A stretch of DNA of 64,000 nucleotides, taken from assembly GCF_016545825.1 (NCBI RefSeq), contig NC_052620.1, forward strand, positions 11,966,001-12,030,000, given 5' to 3'. The DNA comes from Eucalyptus grandis. Lineage: Eukaryota; Streptophyta; Magnoliopsida; Myrtales; Myrtaceae. Below, in pieces: positions 12,430 to 23,000 of the stretch; positions within the stretch are counted from its first letter, which is position 1, and every line of letters begins with the position of its first letter. The translations under genes and the position numbers were made by a program. The notes under the pieces were generated by a model. The model saw only the letters and a program-made list of their open reading frames with translations. It was not told the origin of the DNA and did not search any database.

Positions 12430-13287
12430 CAACAAATGCAGAACTAAAATGGATTACTTATAATCCATAATAAACAAAATGGAAAATACATAATTTTCCA
12501 TGATTCATGCAACAAATGCAGAATAAAAAATGGATTACCTATGACCCACACATACATAATTGAAAAAAGAAAAAAATTCCTTTTTTTTTTTTTTTTTTTT
12601 TTTTTCGGGTCAACGGTCAACGTCCGGTCAACGGTCGGTCAACGGTCAAGGGGCGGCGGGTCGTTGGGCGGCGGGTCGGACCGGTCGAACCGGTCGGCCG
12701 GTCGGACGAACCGGCCGCACGTGCCGCGCGTGTGCGCGGGCTGACGTCACGCAGACGTCAGTCGGCATGTGCCGGGCGTCGCGGTTCGGGTCGGGTCGGG
12801 TCGCCGGCCGGTGACCGCTCGGCCAACCGGCGTCATTGCTGACGTCATCGATGACGTCACCCCAGCGGTTATCGACCGTTTGGTGACGTCATGCGGCGAC
12901 GGCACGCACGTGTCGGTCCGTCGACCGTGCGCGTGCGATTCGCCGCCCGGCCGGTGGGCGCACGCATGCGGTTCGCCGACTGGCGCGTGTGCCGCACGCG
13001 CTGGCGAGCCTTTGCTTCCGGGCGCGTCGCGCCCACGCGCAGCGCCTTCCGGCCGCGCGTGTGGGCGCGTGCGGCGTCGCCCGGCGGCGCACAACCTATC
13101 CCCGGACTCGTCTCGACGAGCCCTTTCTCCCTATGTCATCAGAATTCGATTTTGACTTACGAAAACTCAGAAAAAGGGACGAATAGTGCTCGGGTGTCGG
13201 GATTTCTCGCCCCGATCCATACGGCCGAAAATTTTCGCGAAAAATCAATCAAAAAACATGAAAAGGGTTGGGAAAAACGTGAACTAG
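12430..13287 (-). promoter_or_regulatory. Copia-1 GC-rich untranslated leader with TGACGTCA cluster
   Basis: The region between gag and the primer-binding site is extremely GC-rich from about 12606 to 13130, unlike anything else here, and several overlapping long open frames there are a by-product of this composition. Four perfect TGACGTCA palindromes lie at 12742-12749, 12840-12847, 12852-12859 and 12884-12891, with a near copy at 12753-12760. TGACGTCA is the core bound by plant TGA-class bZIP factors (known). A role in element transcription is inference. A T-run sits at 12578-12605. Confidence 0.6.
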
Positions 13288-13300
13288 GGCTCTGATACCA
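13288..13300 (-). other. Copia-1 primer-binding site
   Basis: The plus strand reads GGCTCTGATACCA immediately inside the right LTR; its complement TGGTATCAGAGCC matches the 3' end of plant initiator tRNA-Met, the usual copia primer. Confidence 0.92.
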
Positions 13301-13301
13301 A

Positions 13302-13735
13302 TGTTGGGAATAACTGATCCCCGAAAACTGGATTCGACACTAAATCGAACCCCTAAAACGAATGCGGAACGAAACCCGGAATAACACGTATCACCGATCC
13401 TAAAGCACACCACGGATTCGAGCGTACCTTGTTAGCCACAGATTAGACACCGACGCCGATTAGAGGAAGAAAATCTGGTCCTGTTCGATCCGATGGCGCC
13501 TTGAAGGGAAGAAGAATGATGCCTTATGCTTACTGTTTCTTCTTTTTGTTTTTTTTTGAGAGAGAATGCGTGGGAGAGGAGAAGACGTACGTCAATTCTG
13601 CCAAGAGGTGTCTTCTCTCTCTCTCCTCCCTTTTATACCTTCCCCCATCCACGGGCCCTATTCCCGTGGGCCGGGCCTTTATTGGGCCCAACTTGGGCGG
13701 ACGGGCCTTGAAGCCCAGTACATATAAAACCATCA
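13302..13735 (-). repeat. Copia-1 5' LTR
   Basis: Starts TGTTGGGAATAACTGATC and ends ATATAAAACCATCA, followed by the ATTCG duplication at 13736-13740. As the 5' LTR of a minus-strand element it would hold the promoter. Long frames through it (for example around 13500-13900) are shadows. Confidence 0.93.
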
Positions 13736-14093
13736 ATTCGGTTCGATGGAGAAGACGTGGAGAAGCACGAGCACGAGCGGCAGGCGTGACGACCGAAGCT
13801 GCTGGTGTCTTCGGTGGATTTCTTTGGGCGGTGGGGGCTTCGGTCAAAGAAAATGCTTCGTGGAGGGGTGCTGGCTTCTTCGGTGGACGCTGTGGGTTGT
13901 TGACTACGAAGGAATAGAAGACACGAGGAGGGGCAACACTTGGTGGACGAACAGCAACGTGGAAGAAGGGATGGTGCGGTCAACAAATTGCTTCTGTGAG
14001 TTTGAGGTTTGACCGGCGTGGGGTTACGAAGAGGAAGGAGGAAGCATTCGGTTGCAGGAAAATGAAAAGGAAGAAAGGCAGGGCGAAGAAAAA

Positions 14094-14330
14094 GAGAATG
14101 CGTGGCTGAGCTTCGGTTGTCTTGGGTGAGAGAGAGAGAGACAGACAGACAGACAGAAGAGGGCGGCGTGCACGGCAAGCTCATGAGAGAAAGAGGGAAA
14201 TGTCAACCAAGGGGAAGAAAAAGAGAATGCGTGGCTGAGCTTCGGTTGTCTTGGATGAGAGAGAGAGAGAGAGAAGAGGGCGGCGTGCACGACAAGCTCA
14301 TGAGAGAAAGAGGGAAATGTCAACCAAGAT
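14094..14330. repeat. Tandem duplication of ~125 bp inside giant LTR 1
   Basis: Two adjacent copies (about 14094-14214 and 14220-14330) share AAAAGAGAATGCGTGGCTGA at the start, a GA/ACAG-rich run, and GGGCGGCGTGCACG, ending ATGTCAACCAAG. The second copy has a different GA-run length and a few substitutions. It is not present as a duplication in giant LTR 2. Confidence 0.85.
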
Positions 14331-15276
14331 TATCCAATTGCATTAAAACCTTGTCCCCTTAAAGCATCCATACTTATCCCTAATGTCTCCCAATTATAAC
14401 TTGCACAACAAATCCACCAATAATCCAAATTAAAGCAAAAAATGCAGCATCCATCCTATCATACGAATTTCACAATTTGAGCTTCAAATCTTCATCAAAT
14501 TTCCCAAATTTGATGTCTAATGTCGTAGAAGAAAAAGATCATACCATTTTTGCAAGTGTCCATCGCCAAATAGCTCAGCTTTGAAGCCCAAATTTCCCTT
14601 CAATTTGGCCATCCAAATTCCCGTTAATTTTTCCGCGACGTTCGAACGATTTTCGTAAAAATCTCGGAATCTCCGAAAAATCTTCCAAGACTAAGTTAAT
14701 GTTCCTAGAATTTATTGTGACATGATAAAATTTTCAATTTTTGAAATTGGACTTAAATTCACGATTAATTTCCACTTGACGCATTTTTATTGTGACCTAA
14801 GCTACCGGGGTAGTTTTCAGAAACTTTTGACGCAAATGACCCGTGGTCGATTTTTATCGAGCCACAATGAACCCACTCGACACGTTGATGACTTTCGATG
14901 GTCGTGAAAGTCTTAAGGTTTCAATTACGGACACATGGTACCCAAAATGACAGAAAATCGGTTTAGTGCTGTTCGACGAGAATTTTGCCATCAGGTGGAA
15001 TCACCAATACTTTGATTACACATCTCAGTCGAATCGATCTAATCCTGATCTCTGATTGACTTTAACAATACCGTACTAACCCTTGCAGACTAACACAATC
15101 GAGCAATCAACTTCTAGTCGAATTCTCAAGTCCATTGCATTAAAATCTCTTAATGACTTCTCCCGATAGTCTAGTTATCTCACGAGTGATCGGCTCTGAG
15201 AATAGCACTATAGACGCGTTGAAGAAAGGCCCGATTTATTCAATTGAAAACAGTATTGGAAATTTAAGATGTCACA

Positions 15277-15584
15277 CTAACTCAGTCAACAATTTAAAGG
15301 ACTAAGCCTTAGGTATGGATCATATCTCAATTGACAAATAATTAATAAAAAGTTAAATCATAAGTAATGACTTTGCAAAATCGCCCTTTATTCTTTGAGG
15401 AATGGAAGACATGGTAATTGCAATGGAAACAAAAAATCAATTAATCAAGTTATTAAGCATCGAGATCAAACGGGAAAGATAAGCAAACTAAAGAGAAACT
15501 AGAAAGAAAAACATAAGAGGAGATTAGACCGTGTTGTCTTGGAAGTTAAATCTATTTATATTTATTGATATTCCAAGTCGATAG
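15277..15584. repeat. Segment B left copy, continuation after the giant LTR
   Basis: From 'ctaactcagtcaacaattta' onward it matches 59163-59460, including 'gactttgcaaaatc' and 'gtgttgtcttggaagttaaa'. Homology is cut at 'attccaagtc', where copia-4 is inserted in the right copy. Confidence 0.85.
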
Positions 15585-16885
15585 GATTTCTAAACTTTAT
15601 CATACCACTTAGAAACATCCTCATTCAAGGAGAATTTTTTATGCTTAAAGGCAACAACCCTAGCAAAATTGTCAGGGTAGCATAAGCTTGATTTTATATC
15701 ATAATATTGATCACTTTTGAATAGAATGATAAGTCCTTTCGAGACCCTATTATATAGGGTAGGATATTTATGAAACGCGGTCTCGAGATGCGAAATTTCA
15801 AGCGGGCAATTGAAGTAGAATTAAATAAAAACAACTATTCAATGCTACCAAAGTAGCAGGTATTGACTATAAAATTGTACTTGCTTTAACAACAAATTGA
15901 CTGCGACGAAAAAAGTCAAAATGTTATAGCGACATCAATGACATAGTAGCCATAGAATAATATAATGCTTCAACTCTTTTGACTTCGCGAATTAGAAAAA
16001 TATAATGCTTCAACTCTTTTGCCGCTTTTGTAAAGCTTTGATGGGGATCGGAGAGCTATGAAGAAGAAGGCACTTCAACTTTCGTTGCTTTCATAAATGA
16101 AAGAGTTACAAAGGAAAAGAAGCTTCGACTCTCTTGTTTTTTTTGTTTTTTGTGAAACTTCTACGTGAACTAGTTACAAAGGAGTTGCACATGAAGCTTC
16201 AATGTTAACAAAGGAGAAGGAGAATGAGAGCATAGGTTTTCTGAAAAGTAGGTTATATTATGCATAAAAGAAATCCTATCCGTCTTTATCTTACTTTCCC
16301 CATGGAATTTTTTTATGGATGCTAAGGAGTATAAAGGGAGATCAACAAGATGCCAAGAAGAGAACGCAAGAGATCAAGAGTGTAAAATCCAAATTCAGAG
16401 AAAACTTAACATTTATTATATTATCTTTTGAGAACAATAAAATTGTAATCTTTCGAGAAGTGTTGCTAGTGTTATAATTTGTGCTTAGGTATGAGATAGT
16501 GAGACTTATCTGCTTAGTTATAAACAACACCACCTTTGAGAAGAAGTGCTTGGTAGGAGCGGTAGACTCTACCGTGATTATTCAAAGATTCATGGTGGAA
16601 TCCAACCAATAGCATATTAATATGGGAGGGTGGATGTAAACTTACACTAAGCCAAACCACTATAAAGCTCTGAGTGCGTTGTTCTCTATCTATTTGCTTA
16701 TTTTCATTACCGCCTAATAGAAGTGCACTATACCAATGGATATAGCCTACTCTTGCATATATTAACTCTCTTTTTTACTTGATTATGCTTATATAAAACT
16801 CGAGGGCGCAATTTTTGGTCAAGTTTTGTGAAATCACTTGTTCACCCCCCCTCCTTAGGTGATACTGTTAATCAACATCACTAAG
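15585..16885 (+). mobile_element. Probable LTR relic (copia, SIRE/Maximus-like end)
   Basis: No long open frame. The distal part has the order 'ggtaggagcggtagactctac', 'gtgattattcaaagattcat', 'gggagggtgg', 'aagccaaaccactataaa', 'gttgttctct' and finally 'cttgttcacccccc'. This matches my memory of the downstream part of SIRE/Maximus-type copia LTRs. I find no clear start, partner LTR or target duplication, so extent and class are uncertain. Confidence 0.4.
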
Positions 16886-17404
16886 AAACTAAACTCGAGC
16901 ATTAGACGAGATTTAACTCAAGATATTTTCATAATTTAAAGAAAAACCATATTCATGTCAAATAAGAAATTGTAAGTGACCGAGCTAATTAATACTGAAG
17001 AAAAGGCCCGCAATGAAATGTGAAATCTTGTGGTACTAAGCATACACCGTGAACAAATATTTACTTTAATCTGGAAGAGGAAGAACCCATAAGATTTTCG
17101 TCCAGGAAAATCTATAAGTATCTTAAGCGGACAAGTAACAATTTGAGTCAGCGAGGAAAGGAATAAATATCTCTATTCTAATGTGCTTAACGGGATGCAC
17201 AACAAAAGACCCTGAAAACTAATCCATCTCAATGATGTTCCAAGTCTTTCTCATGGGAAACATGATAACCAAATTATGTCCCCAAAACAATGGGAAAAGT
17301 CGCACTTAGTTATCTAAATTGATTTCTTCTACCAGTCAAGCTTCGATTCTATCCTCAGGGTAAAAACAGAGTTTGAATAAAATCCTACTGTTTTTCCACT
17401 TAAA
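16886..17404. other. AT-rich spacer, nothing recognised
   Basis: No open frame, repeat partner or motif that I can support. It lies downstream (in minus-strand terms) of the orphan exon at 17408-17794. Confidence 0.3.
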
Positions 17405-17407
17405 AAA

Positions 17408-17956
17408 CTACAAACAAAACTCTTCGTAACCGATCGTCAGGTTATCGTCTTCGCCAGGACCGAATTCCGCCGCGCCCCAAGACCCGAGCAGCTCTTGTCC
17501 GCCATCAACATCGCTCGACTTCGAGGCCCCCAAAACAAGACACACCACCCCCGTCCCTTCCTTAGCTGGGCAAAACCTCGCGAAATTCACTGGAGCGAAT
17601 CTTCCACGCAAATTCAGCTCCAATTTCTCCGCGCGACCGACACGACAAGCCCCAATCAAATCCCGCGGATCGGCCAATGAATCAAAAGAGGGAAGCGCGG
17701 TTTCACACGCAACAACGGCGAGGTAATTTTGACGGAGCGGATCGGGGCGAGGTTTCCAGGAAGCTTCGGGGGGCGACGACGACTTTTTGCGCATTCGACG
17801 TGGAGCGAGAGAGAGGAGGGAAGAGGAAAATGGAGGAAAATGGTAGGGAGAGAAAAAAAGTTCCTGTGGAGCATGAGGAGTGAGGGGTGTGCGCAGGTTT
17901 AAATAGGGTTTGGGGCCTGGGTGGTGCGCAGGATAAGGACCTGCTCGGCATTTCAA
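17408..17956 (-). pseudogene. Orphan promoter plus first-exon-like fragment, unrecognised
   Basis: A GC-rich island in AT-rich DNA. On the minus strand a TATTTAAA box (17898-17905) is followed by a CT-rich leader and an ATG at 17794 that opens about 128 codons (starting MRKKSSSPPEASWKP). A longer frame from 17956 would run through the TATA box, so I prefer the inner ATG. The predicted peptide is basic at the N-terminus, has no domain I recognise, and stops at 17408 in AT-rich DNA, consistent with a truncated first exon. The rest of the gene is not found downstream. It could instead be captured DNA in an unseen element. Confidence 0.35.
17898..17905 (-). promoter_or_regulatory. Candidate TATA box of orphan exon
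   Basis: Plus strand TTTAAATA (minus TATTTAAA), about 105 bases upstream of the minus-strand ATG at 17794 and followed by a pyrimidine-rich leader typical of plant promoters. Confidence 0.4.
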
Positions 17957-18246
17957 AGTCTTTCGAAAAAGAAAAGTCTATGTATGGAGTTAAACGAGCG
18001 GGAAAAAAGAAGAAGAAGAAAACCCATAGATGATGTCTTTCCCTATGAGGAAGACTACTGTCATAATGTACAACTTTTTGCGACCCAACACTCTTTAGAT
18101 ATTAATCTAGATTTAATATTTCTTTGCCGAGAAAAAAGTTAGGTGTACCGGATAGTTTGTTATACTTATTTTCTAGTTTATTTCAATCATATGGAGACCA
18201 AATCACTTTTTTTATGGAAGTGAGACAACTCAACGTGTGATTCATG

Positions 18247-18354
18247 CACATTATTTTTATTTTAATTTTTTTTTTGGTAACTCATGAAATTCTGTAAACC
18301 GAGAGCCAACGGGTAAATCCTGGGAGAGACTACAGACCCACCATCACATTATTT
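18247..18354 (-). mobile_element. Short truncated SINE-like insert
   Basis: A T-run followed by about 75 bp of 'ggtaactcatg...' is flanked by the perfect 10-bp repeat CACATTATTT (18247-18256, 18345-18354). Poly-T at one end plus flanking duplications is the mark of a retroposon in minus orientation. The body is too short for a full SINE and I see no promoter boxes. Confidence 0.5.
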
Positions 18355-18735
18355 ACTCTTACTTGGGGACTAAAAAGATTCCCAGGTGCTTTGATAGATG
18401 GCTTGAGCACGAGAAGATTCTGCTCCCAAACGCACGCCGCTCGAGAACAATAAAAGCTGATTTTTCCTTCAGTAAGAAGCGGGATTAGGATAAAAGGAAA
18501 ACTGCAAAAAAACAGCTTTTGCCCTTACCAAAAAAAAAAAAAAAAACAGCTTTTGCGATAATAGAAGTGAGTTTTGCTTTCACGCTCCCAGATTAAATTA
18601 TTTTATTTTCATGGAAAGTCGTGTAGTTCTCAAAAAGGACAAATAAGGAAGTAGGAAAGTGAGAACATCATCGACAGTGGGTTCATTAGCGATTATGATT
18701 TGATGATACTCCTAAGTCTTTATCGTGAGAGGCTA
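18355..18735. other. Spacer without recognised gene
   Basis: Contains an A-run at 18530-18546 between two 'acagcttttgc' copies (18506-18516 and 18547-18557), which looks like slippage or a tiny A-tailed insertion. Otherwise nothing is recognised. Confidence 0.3.
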
Positions 18736-19861
18736 AGGGGGTGCATGACAAACCAGAATTTCTGTTCCAGAAACAATTTTTCTATTCCATACCTGTTTCT
18801 GAAATAGAAATCCGTTTGATAAATTTATTCTGTTTTTCTATTTCTGGAATAGATTTATGTTCCAGAAATAGATTTTGATTAGAAATCAGAAGTAGAAATT
18901 TTCTACTTCTCTATTTCTGGAATAGAAATCAGAAATAATTTCTCCATGAAATTTTCTACTAAGATAAATATGCTTAGAAAGAGTATTGCCAATAAGATGG
19001 CAATAGATCATAATATGCCGGAGATTCCATGAGATCGTGTTTTTAACTTTTGTAATGTATTTCTATTATTTTGTATTTGGGGATTCCCAATTTTTGCTTT
19101 TGTAATGTGATACTGTATTTGATGATTCCGATCTCAATTCTTGTAATGTGATATTCTACTTGAGGATTTCTCTTATTTGTAATGGTCTTTTATGACAAGC
19201 TTTATTACATTTCGTAAAATTCGCCGATTTTGTAAAATTTGCCGCAAATTGCCCAATACACTTCTTTGTGTTTCTTTATAAAATGATTGCTCGATATCAT
19301 AAACTGTGGCGGTGATCGACATGACACACTAGCATGAAGGAGATTAGAATATGGTTGCCCACCTTCATTCTACTAGAGTTTTGGGAACCTTCTATCATGC
19401 TCAAAAGTAATGCATATTGATTTCTTTTTTCTATTGTATGGAGACTATTGATAAGTATATTGTTTGACCGTAATTGCCTATCTAGGTGGATGCTAAAGAA
19501 TTTTGTGTGAAAATTTAGAAAATTTGATATAACAACTCTTACTTTGTATTTTTTTTTTCAAAAAAGGGAGACTTTACTATAAAAAAAAAAAACTCTTACT
19601 TTGTATTTGGGTCAATGGGTTCATAAGCATATGAAATTTGTAAGAATGGACATCTCATTTGCTCCAAAAAAAGAAAAAATTGTTTTAAGAAATATAAATT
19701 TTATACTGTTATCAAATGAATTTTTATTTCTAAAACAGAAATTTTGTATCGTTATCAAACAGATTTTTTTGCTCAGAAACTCATCTAGAAATAGAAATAA
19801 AAAAATCTATTTCTGTTCTAGAAATTATTTCTGGAACATAATGGTTGTCATGTGCGCCCTA
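18736..19861. mobile_element. Non-autonomous hAT-like DNA transposon
   Basis: The ends are inverted: left AGGGGGTGCATGACAA, right (complement) TAGGGCGCACATGACAA. Extended inverted homology is rich in 'tttctgttccaga' and 'aaatagaaat'. Flanks AGAGGCTA (18728-18735) and AGTGGCGA (19862-19869) form an 8-bp duplication with two mismatches, the hAT length. The interior has no transposase. A 111-codon frame at 19601-19936 is low-complexity and not coding. Its right end lies 71 bp from the kinase gene's TATA-like box. Confidence 0.7.
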
Positions 19862-19931
19862 AGTGGCGACAAAATTATGTCCCCAACGAGGGGAGAAGTC
19901 AAACTTGGCTGCTTAAACCGGTGTCCTATTT

Positions 19932-19937
19932 TATAAA
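19932..19937 (+). promoter_or_regulatory. Candidate TATA box of the WAK-like kinase gene
   Basis: TATAAA at 19932-19937, 101 bases before the ATG at 20038, with no upstream in-frame ATG in between. Distance and sequence fit a plant core promoter. It is predicted only by position. Confidence 0.5.
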
Positions 19938-20037
19938 GCTTTTACAATCAAGGAAGAAGGCGTACAAGCAACCGCGCCTTCCATCAATTCCTCAAAATAG
20001 GTCCTCTGTTTCCTGACATAAAGAAGCAGGAACTAGG

Positions 20038-23000
20038 ATGTTTCAGATTCTTCTGCTTCTAGGATCATTTTTGCTTCATAAACAAGCAGCGCTAGCAGAT
20101 CTTCAGACTTGTTGCACACAAAGATGTGGTGACGTTGCCATTTCCTTTCCCTTCGGGATTGGAAGTGGGTGTTTCCTCGATGAGTGGTACGAGATCGACT
20201 GCCAGAATGACACTGTCCCGATACTGAACAAGGCCAACTTGAGGGTGCTCGACCTTTTGCTACCTGATATCCGTGAGAAAAGGAACGGCATGATCAACGT
20301 CAGTCTTCCAATAACCTACTCGTCAAATGTGAGCTGCGGCAGCGATGGAAGCTCCACACCTTTGAGCTTGAAAGGCAGCCAGTTTGTCTTCTCTGCTTCA
20401 CAAAACGAATTTGCTGCCGTCGGTTGCAATATACATGCTCGGATGGATGACGCAGAGCCTATTAACATAACTTGCGGAAAAGACAACAGCACTGTTAGGA
20501 ACGCCACTTGTTCAGGCAGTAACGGATACTGTCAAACCAACATTACCTCGGTTTTTCAGGCTTTCACCATCGATTTCCAGCCATACAATAAAACAGCAGG
20601 AGAAAATGAATGCAATTATGCCTTCTTGGGAGATAAGTCGCTGTTCACGTCTTCGGTCATGGACTTCAATAAGTTGAGGGCGAGCGGGCATTTCGCAGCT
20701 GTCCTAGAATGGGGGATAGCAAATTCCTCAAAAACTGCGTTAGAGATTTACAAATACGGCTCCATCTTCGACGCATCCTACAACTGCAGTTCAGTCAGCT
20801 TCGATTCTGCATATCCCATGGCGATGCCCTTTTTGCAGTGTGTTTGCAGCCCGGGCTTCTCTGGTAACCCCTATATAAAAGATGATTGCAAAGGTAAAAC
20901 CAGTTATGTTTTACCACACAAATCATTGGAAACCTAACATCGAAACACTGCATTAATAAGAGAAGTAGCTCTTTGGAGGCTGAAGTAGCTTTACATGCAA
21001 CCCACTAATGAGACGAACCTCTACTGATTAATTTGTCGTATTTTGTTCATTTGCAGCTGGCAAATATATAAGTCCGGCCTACTCCCCCAAACCCGACCTT
21101 CCTGCAAAAAGTCCGACCTCCTCCGCCAAAACTGACCTTCCTGCAAAAAGTCTGACCCCCTCCGCCATACCTGACCTTGCTCCAACGAAGAAAAGTGGAA
21201 CAAAGAAAAGTGCGTTTCTCGTCAAAGGTAAGCAAGTTTCTACATTCTGTCATGAGCTATGAACAAGGACTATCCGTCGTTTGTACTTCCAGATATTCAC
21301 GAATATCACATCCTTTCATTTAAACATTGAGTCTATTACTGATAAAGTCCCACAACTTAGAAAAAGCATAGCACATGGCCCGCTTTCAGTGGATCAGATG
21401 TCCCGTGTTTGATTTGGGCATATATTCTGCTGCTTAACTGATTATATGGCTTTTCTGTTAGGTGCTAAATTTTTCTCATAAGGAGACTAATTTTTCACCA
21501 ACCACATTAGCATTCTGTTTAATCAAATTAGTGAATATTCAAAAGTCATCTAAGGTAACTCTCTCCAGTATCAGATTAGCATTTTCTTCTTTTCAAATTG
21601 GAGTTGCAATCTTCGATGCTTGCTTTTGGTTATGCTCATACCACATTGGTAAACCAGGAATTGGAGCAGGCCTAGGAGCACTACTCTTGCTTCAATTAGT
21701 AGTATCTATCAAAACAACCTCAGAACTTTCTTTTCACACTAATACTTGAGAGATAAGAAAACACTTGAACTTTTCTAATGTCGCTGCTTCATATCCATTG
21801 AAATATATCCATGGTTCCTACTTATTCTTGTCCAATTTGAATTGGAATTATTACAATCATAGTTAAGATGAATGCTAGTAGAAACTTTTTCACTTTCATC
21901 AATAGTTTGCTAAATTCCTTGCAAGGGATATCAGTTGCACACTGTAGATGTTTGTATAATAATTTCACCGGGTGGAACTTAAAAGGAGACAAATTATTTT
22001 TCTCATGTTTGTTAAGATAGATCAACGTGAAAGGAGACTCAGGTTAATCACTCTTGTATGCTTTCCTTTTAGTCGGATTCATTTAAATTTTTGATGATAA
22101 GTTCCTTTATAGATTCCTGACAAGCGGGGTACTTTTTTCTCACTTTTGCCCTTGAGTTTTGGCAATGTAGTGGGCGGGGCTGCCGGGGCAGGCATTGGGG
22201 CACTACTCTTGTGTCTTTTCTCATGGAGTTTGTACAAATACATCAAGAAGAGAAAAGAAACCAAGCTTAAAGAGAAGTACTTCAAATGCAATGGTGGTCT
22301 TTTGTTGGAAAGAGAGCTTTTGACACCAGAAGGCAATGTTGAGAAAAGCAAATTGTTCAACTTCAAAGATTTAGGGAAGGCCACTGATAATTTCGATAAC
22401 AGTAGGATACTTGGGCAAGGTGGACAGGGTATTGTTTACAAAGGAATGTTAACAGATGGAAAAATAGTTGCAATTAAAAAATCAATGGCGATAGACAAGA
22501 GAAAAATCGAACAGTTCATAAATGAAGTCCTCATTCTCTCACAAATCAATCACAGAAATGTGGTTAAGTTATTGGGGTGTTGCTTGGAAACAGAAGTTCC
22601 GCTTTTGGTATATGAGTTTATACCAAATGGGACTCTATACCAATATTTACATGACCCAAATGTAGAGTCACCTATATCGTGGGACACACGCCTACGAATT
22701 GCAACTGAAATCGCAGGAGCCTTATTCTACTTGCATTCAGCAGCCTCTATTCCCATTTATCATCGAGACATCAAGTCCACCAATATCCTCTTGGATGAGA
22801 AGTATCATGCAAAAGTGGCAGATTTTGGTACTTCCAAGTCTATTTCCCTCGATAAAACTCATGTAACCACATTAGTGCAGGGGACTTTCGGCTACCTAGA
22901 TCCTGAGTATTTTCGATCAAGCCAATTTACAGACAAAAGCGATGTGTATAGCTTCGGAGTCGTCCTTGTTGAACTCTTAACAAGACAAAAGCCAATCTCA

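Larger units (their letters stand above)
6477..13735 (-). mobile_element. Copia-1: complete but decayed Ty1/copia retrotransposon
   Basis: Two LTRs (6477-6913 and 13302-13735) bound 7.26 kb, flanked by the perfect 5-bp duplication ATTCG (6472-6476, 13736-13740). The tRNA-Met-type primer-binding site beside the right LTR fixes transcription on the minus strand. The order gag, zinc knuckle/protease, integrase, RT, RNase H is that of Ty1/copia. All reading frames are broken. The two LTRs differ at roughly ten positions by eye, so it is younger than the giant LTR it sits in. An unusually GC-rich leader (about 12600-13130) separates the primer-binding site from gag. Confidence 0.93.
4232..15276 (-). 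mobile_element. Giant ORF-less solo LTR 1 (interrupted by copia-1)
   Basis: On the plus strand it runs from TGTCACGCC to GATGTCACA, the complement of an LTR with TGTGACATC...GGCGTGACA ends. Removing copia-1 and its target duplication leaves about 3.78 kb (4232-6471 plus 13736-15276). It has no reverse transcriptase, no primer-binding site and no second LTR, so I read it as a solo LTR, or less likely a LARD-type non-autonomous element. The first 130 bases align with the complement of 40900-41030. The block 'attagtgagtaaaa' near 5930 and the following '...cgaagattgg' also match giant LTR 2. GC-rich 'gggcttgggc' runs at 6090-6300 and 13740-14330 correspond to its promoter-like centre. Confidence 0.75.

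Noticed and set aside
12747..13295. Cluster of overlapping 65-134 codon frames on both strands
   Set aside because: High GC removes stop codons in all frames; frames are Arg/Ala/Pro-rich, overlap each other on both strands and lie in the copia-1 leader.
13501..14362. Several long frames on both strands near the copia-1 LTR
   Set aside because: They run through the LTR boundary and CT/GA-rich giant LTR sequence; no domain, and composition explains them.
19601..19936. 111-codon frame just upstream of the kinase gene
   Set aside because: Low-complexity 'aaatagaaat' sequence inside the hAT-like element that runs across its end.
20038..20937. Reading exon 1 as a complete 299-residue secreted protein
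   Set aside because: A good splice donor at 20893, an in-frame second exon and the kinase exon make the three-exon receptor more likely; the read-through tail is only 14 residues. A short secreted isoform remains possible.
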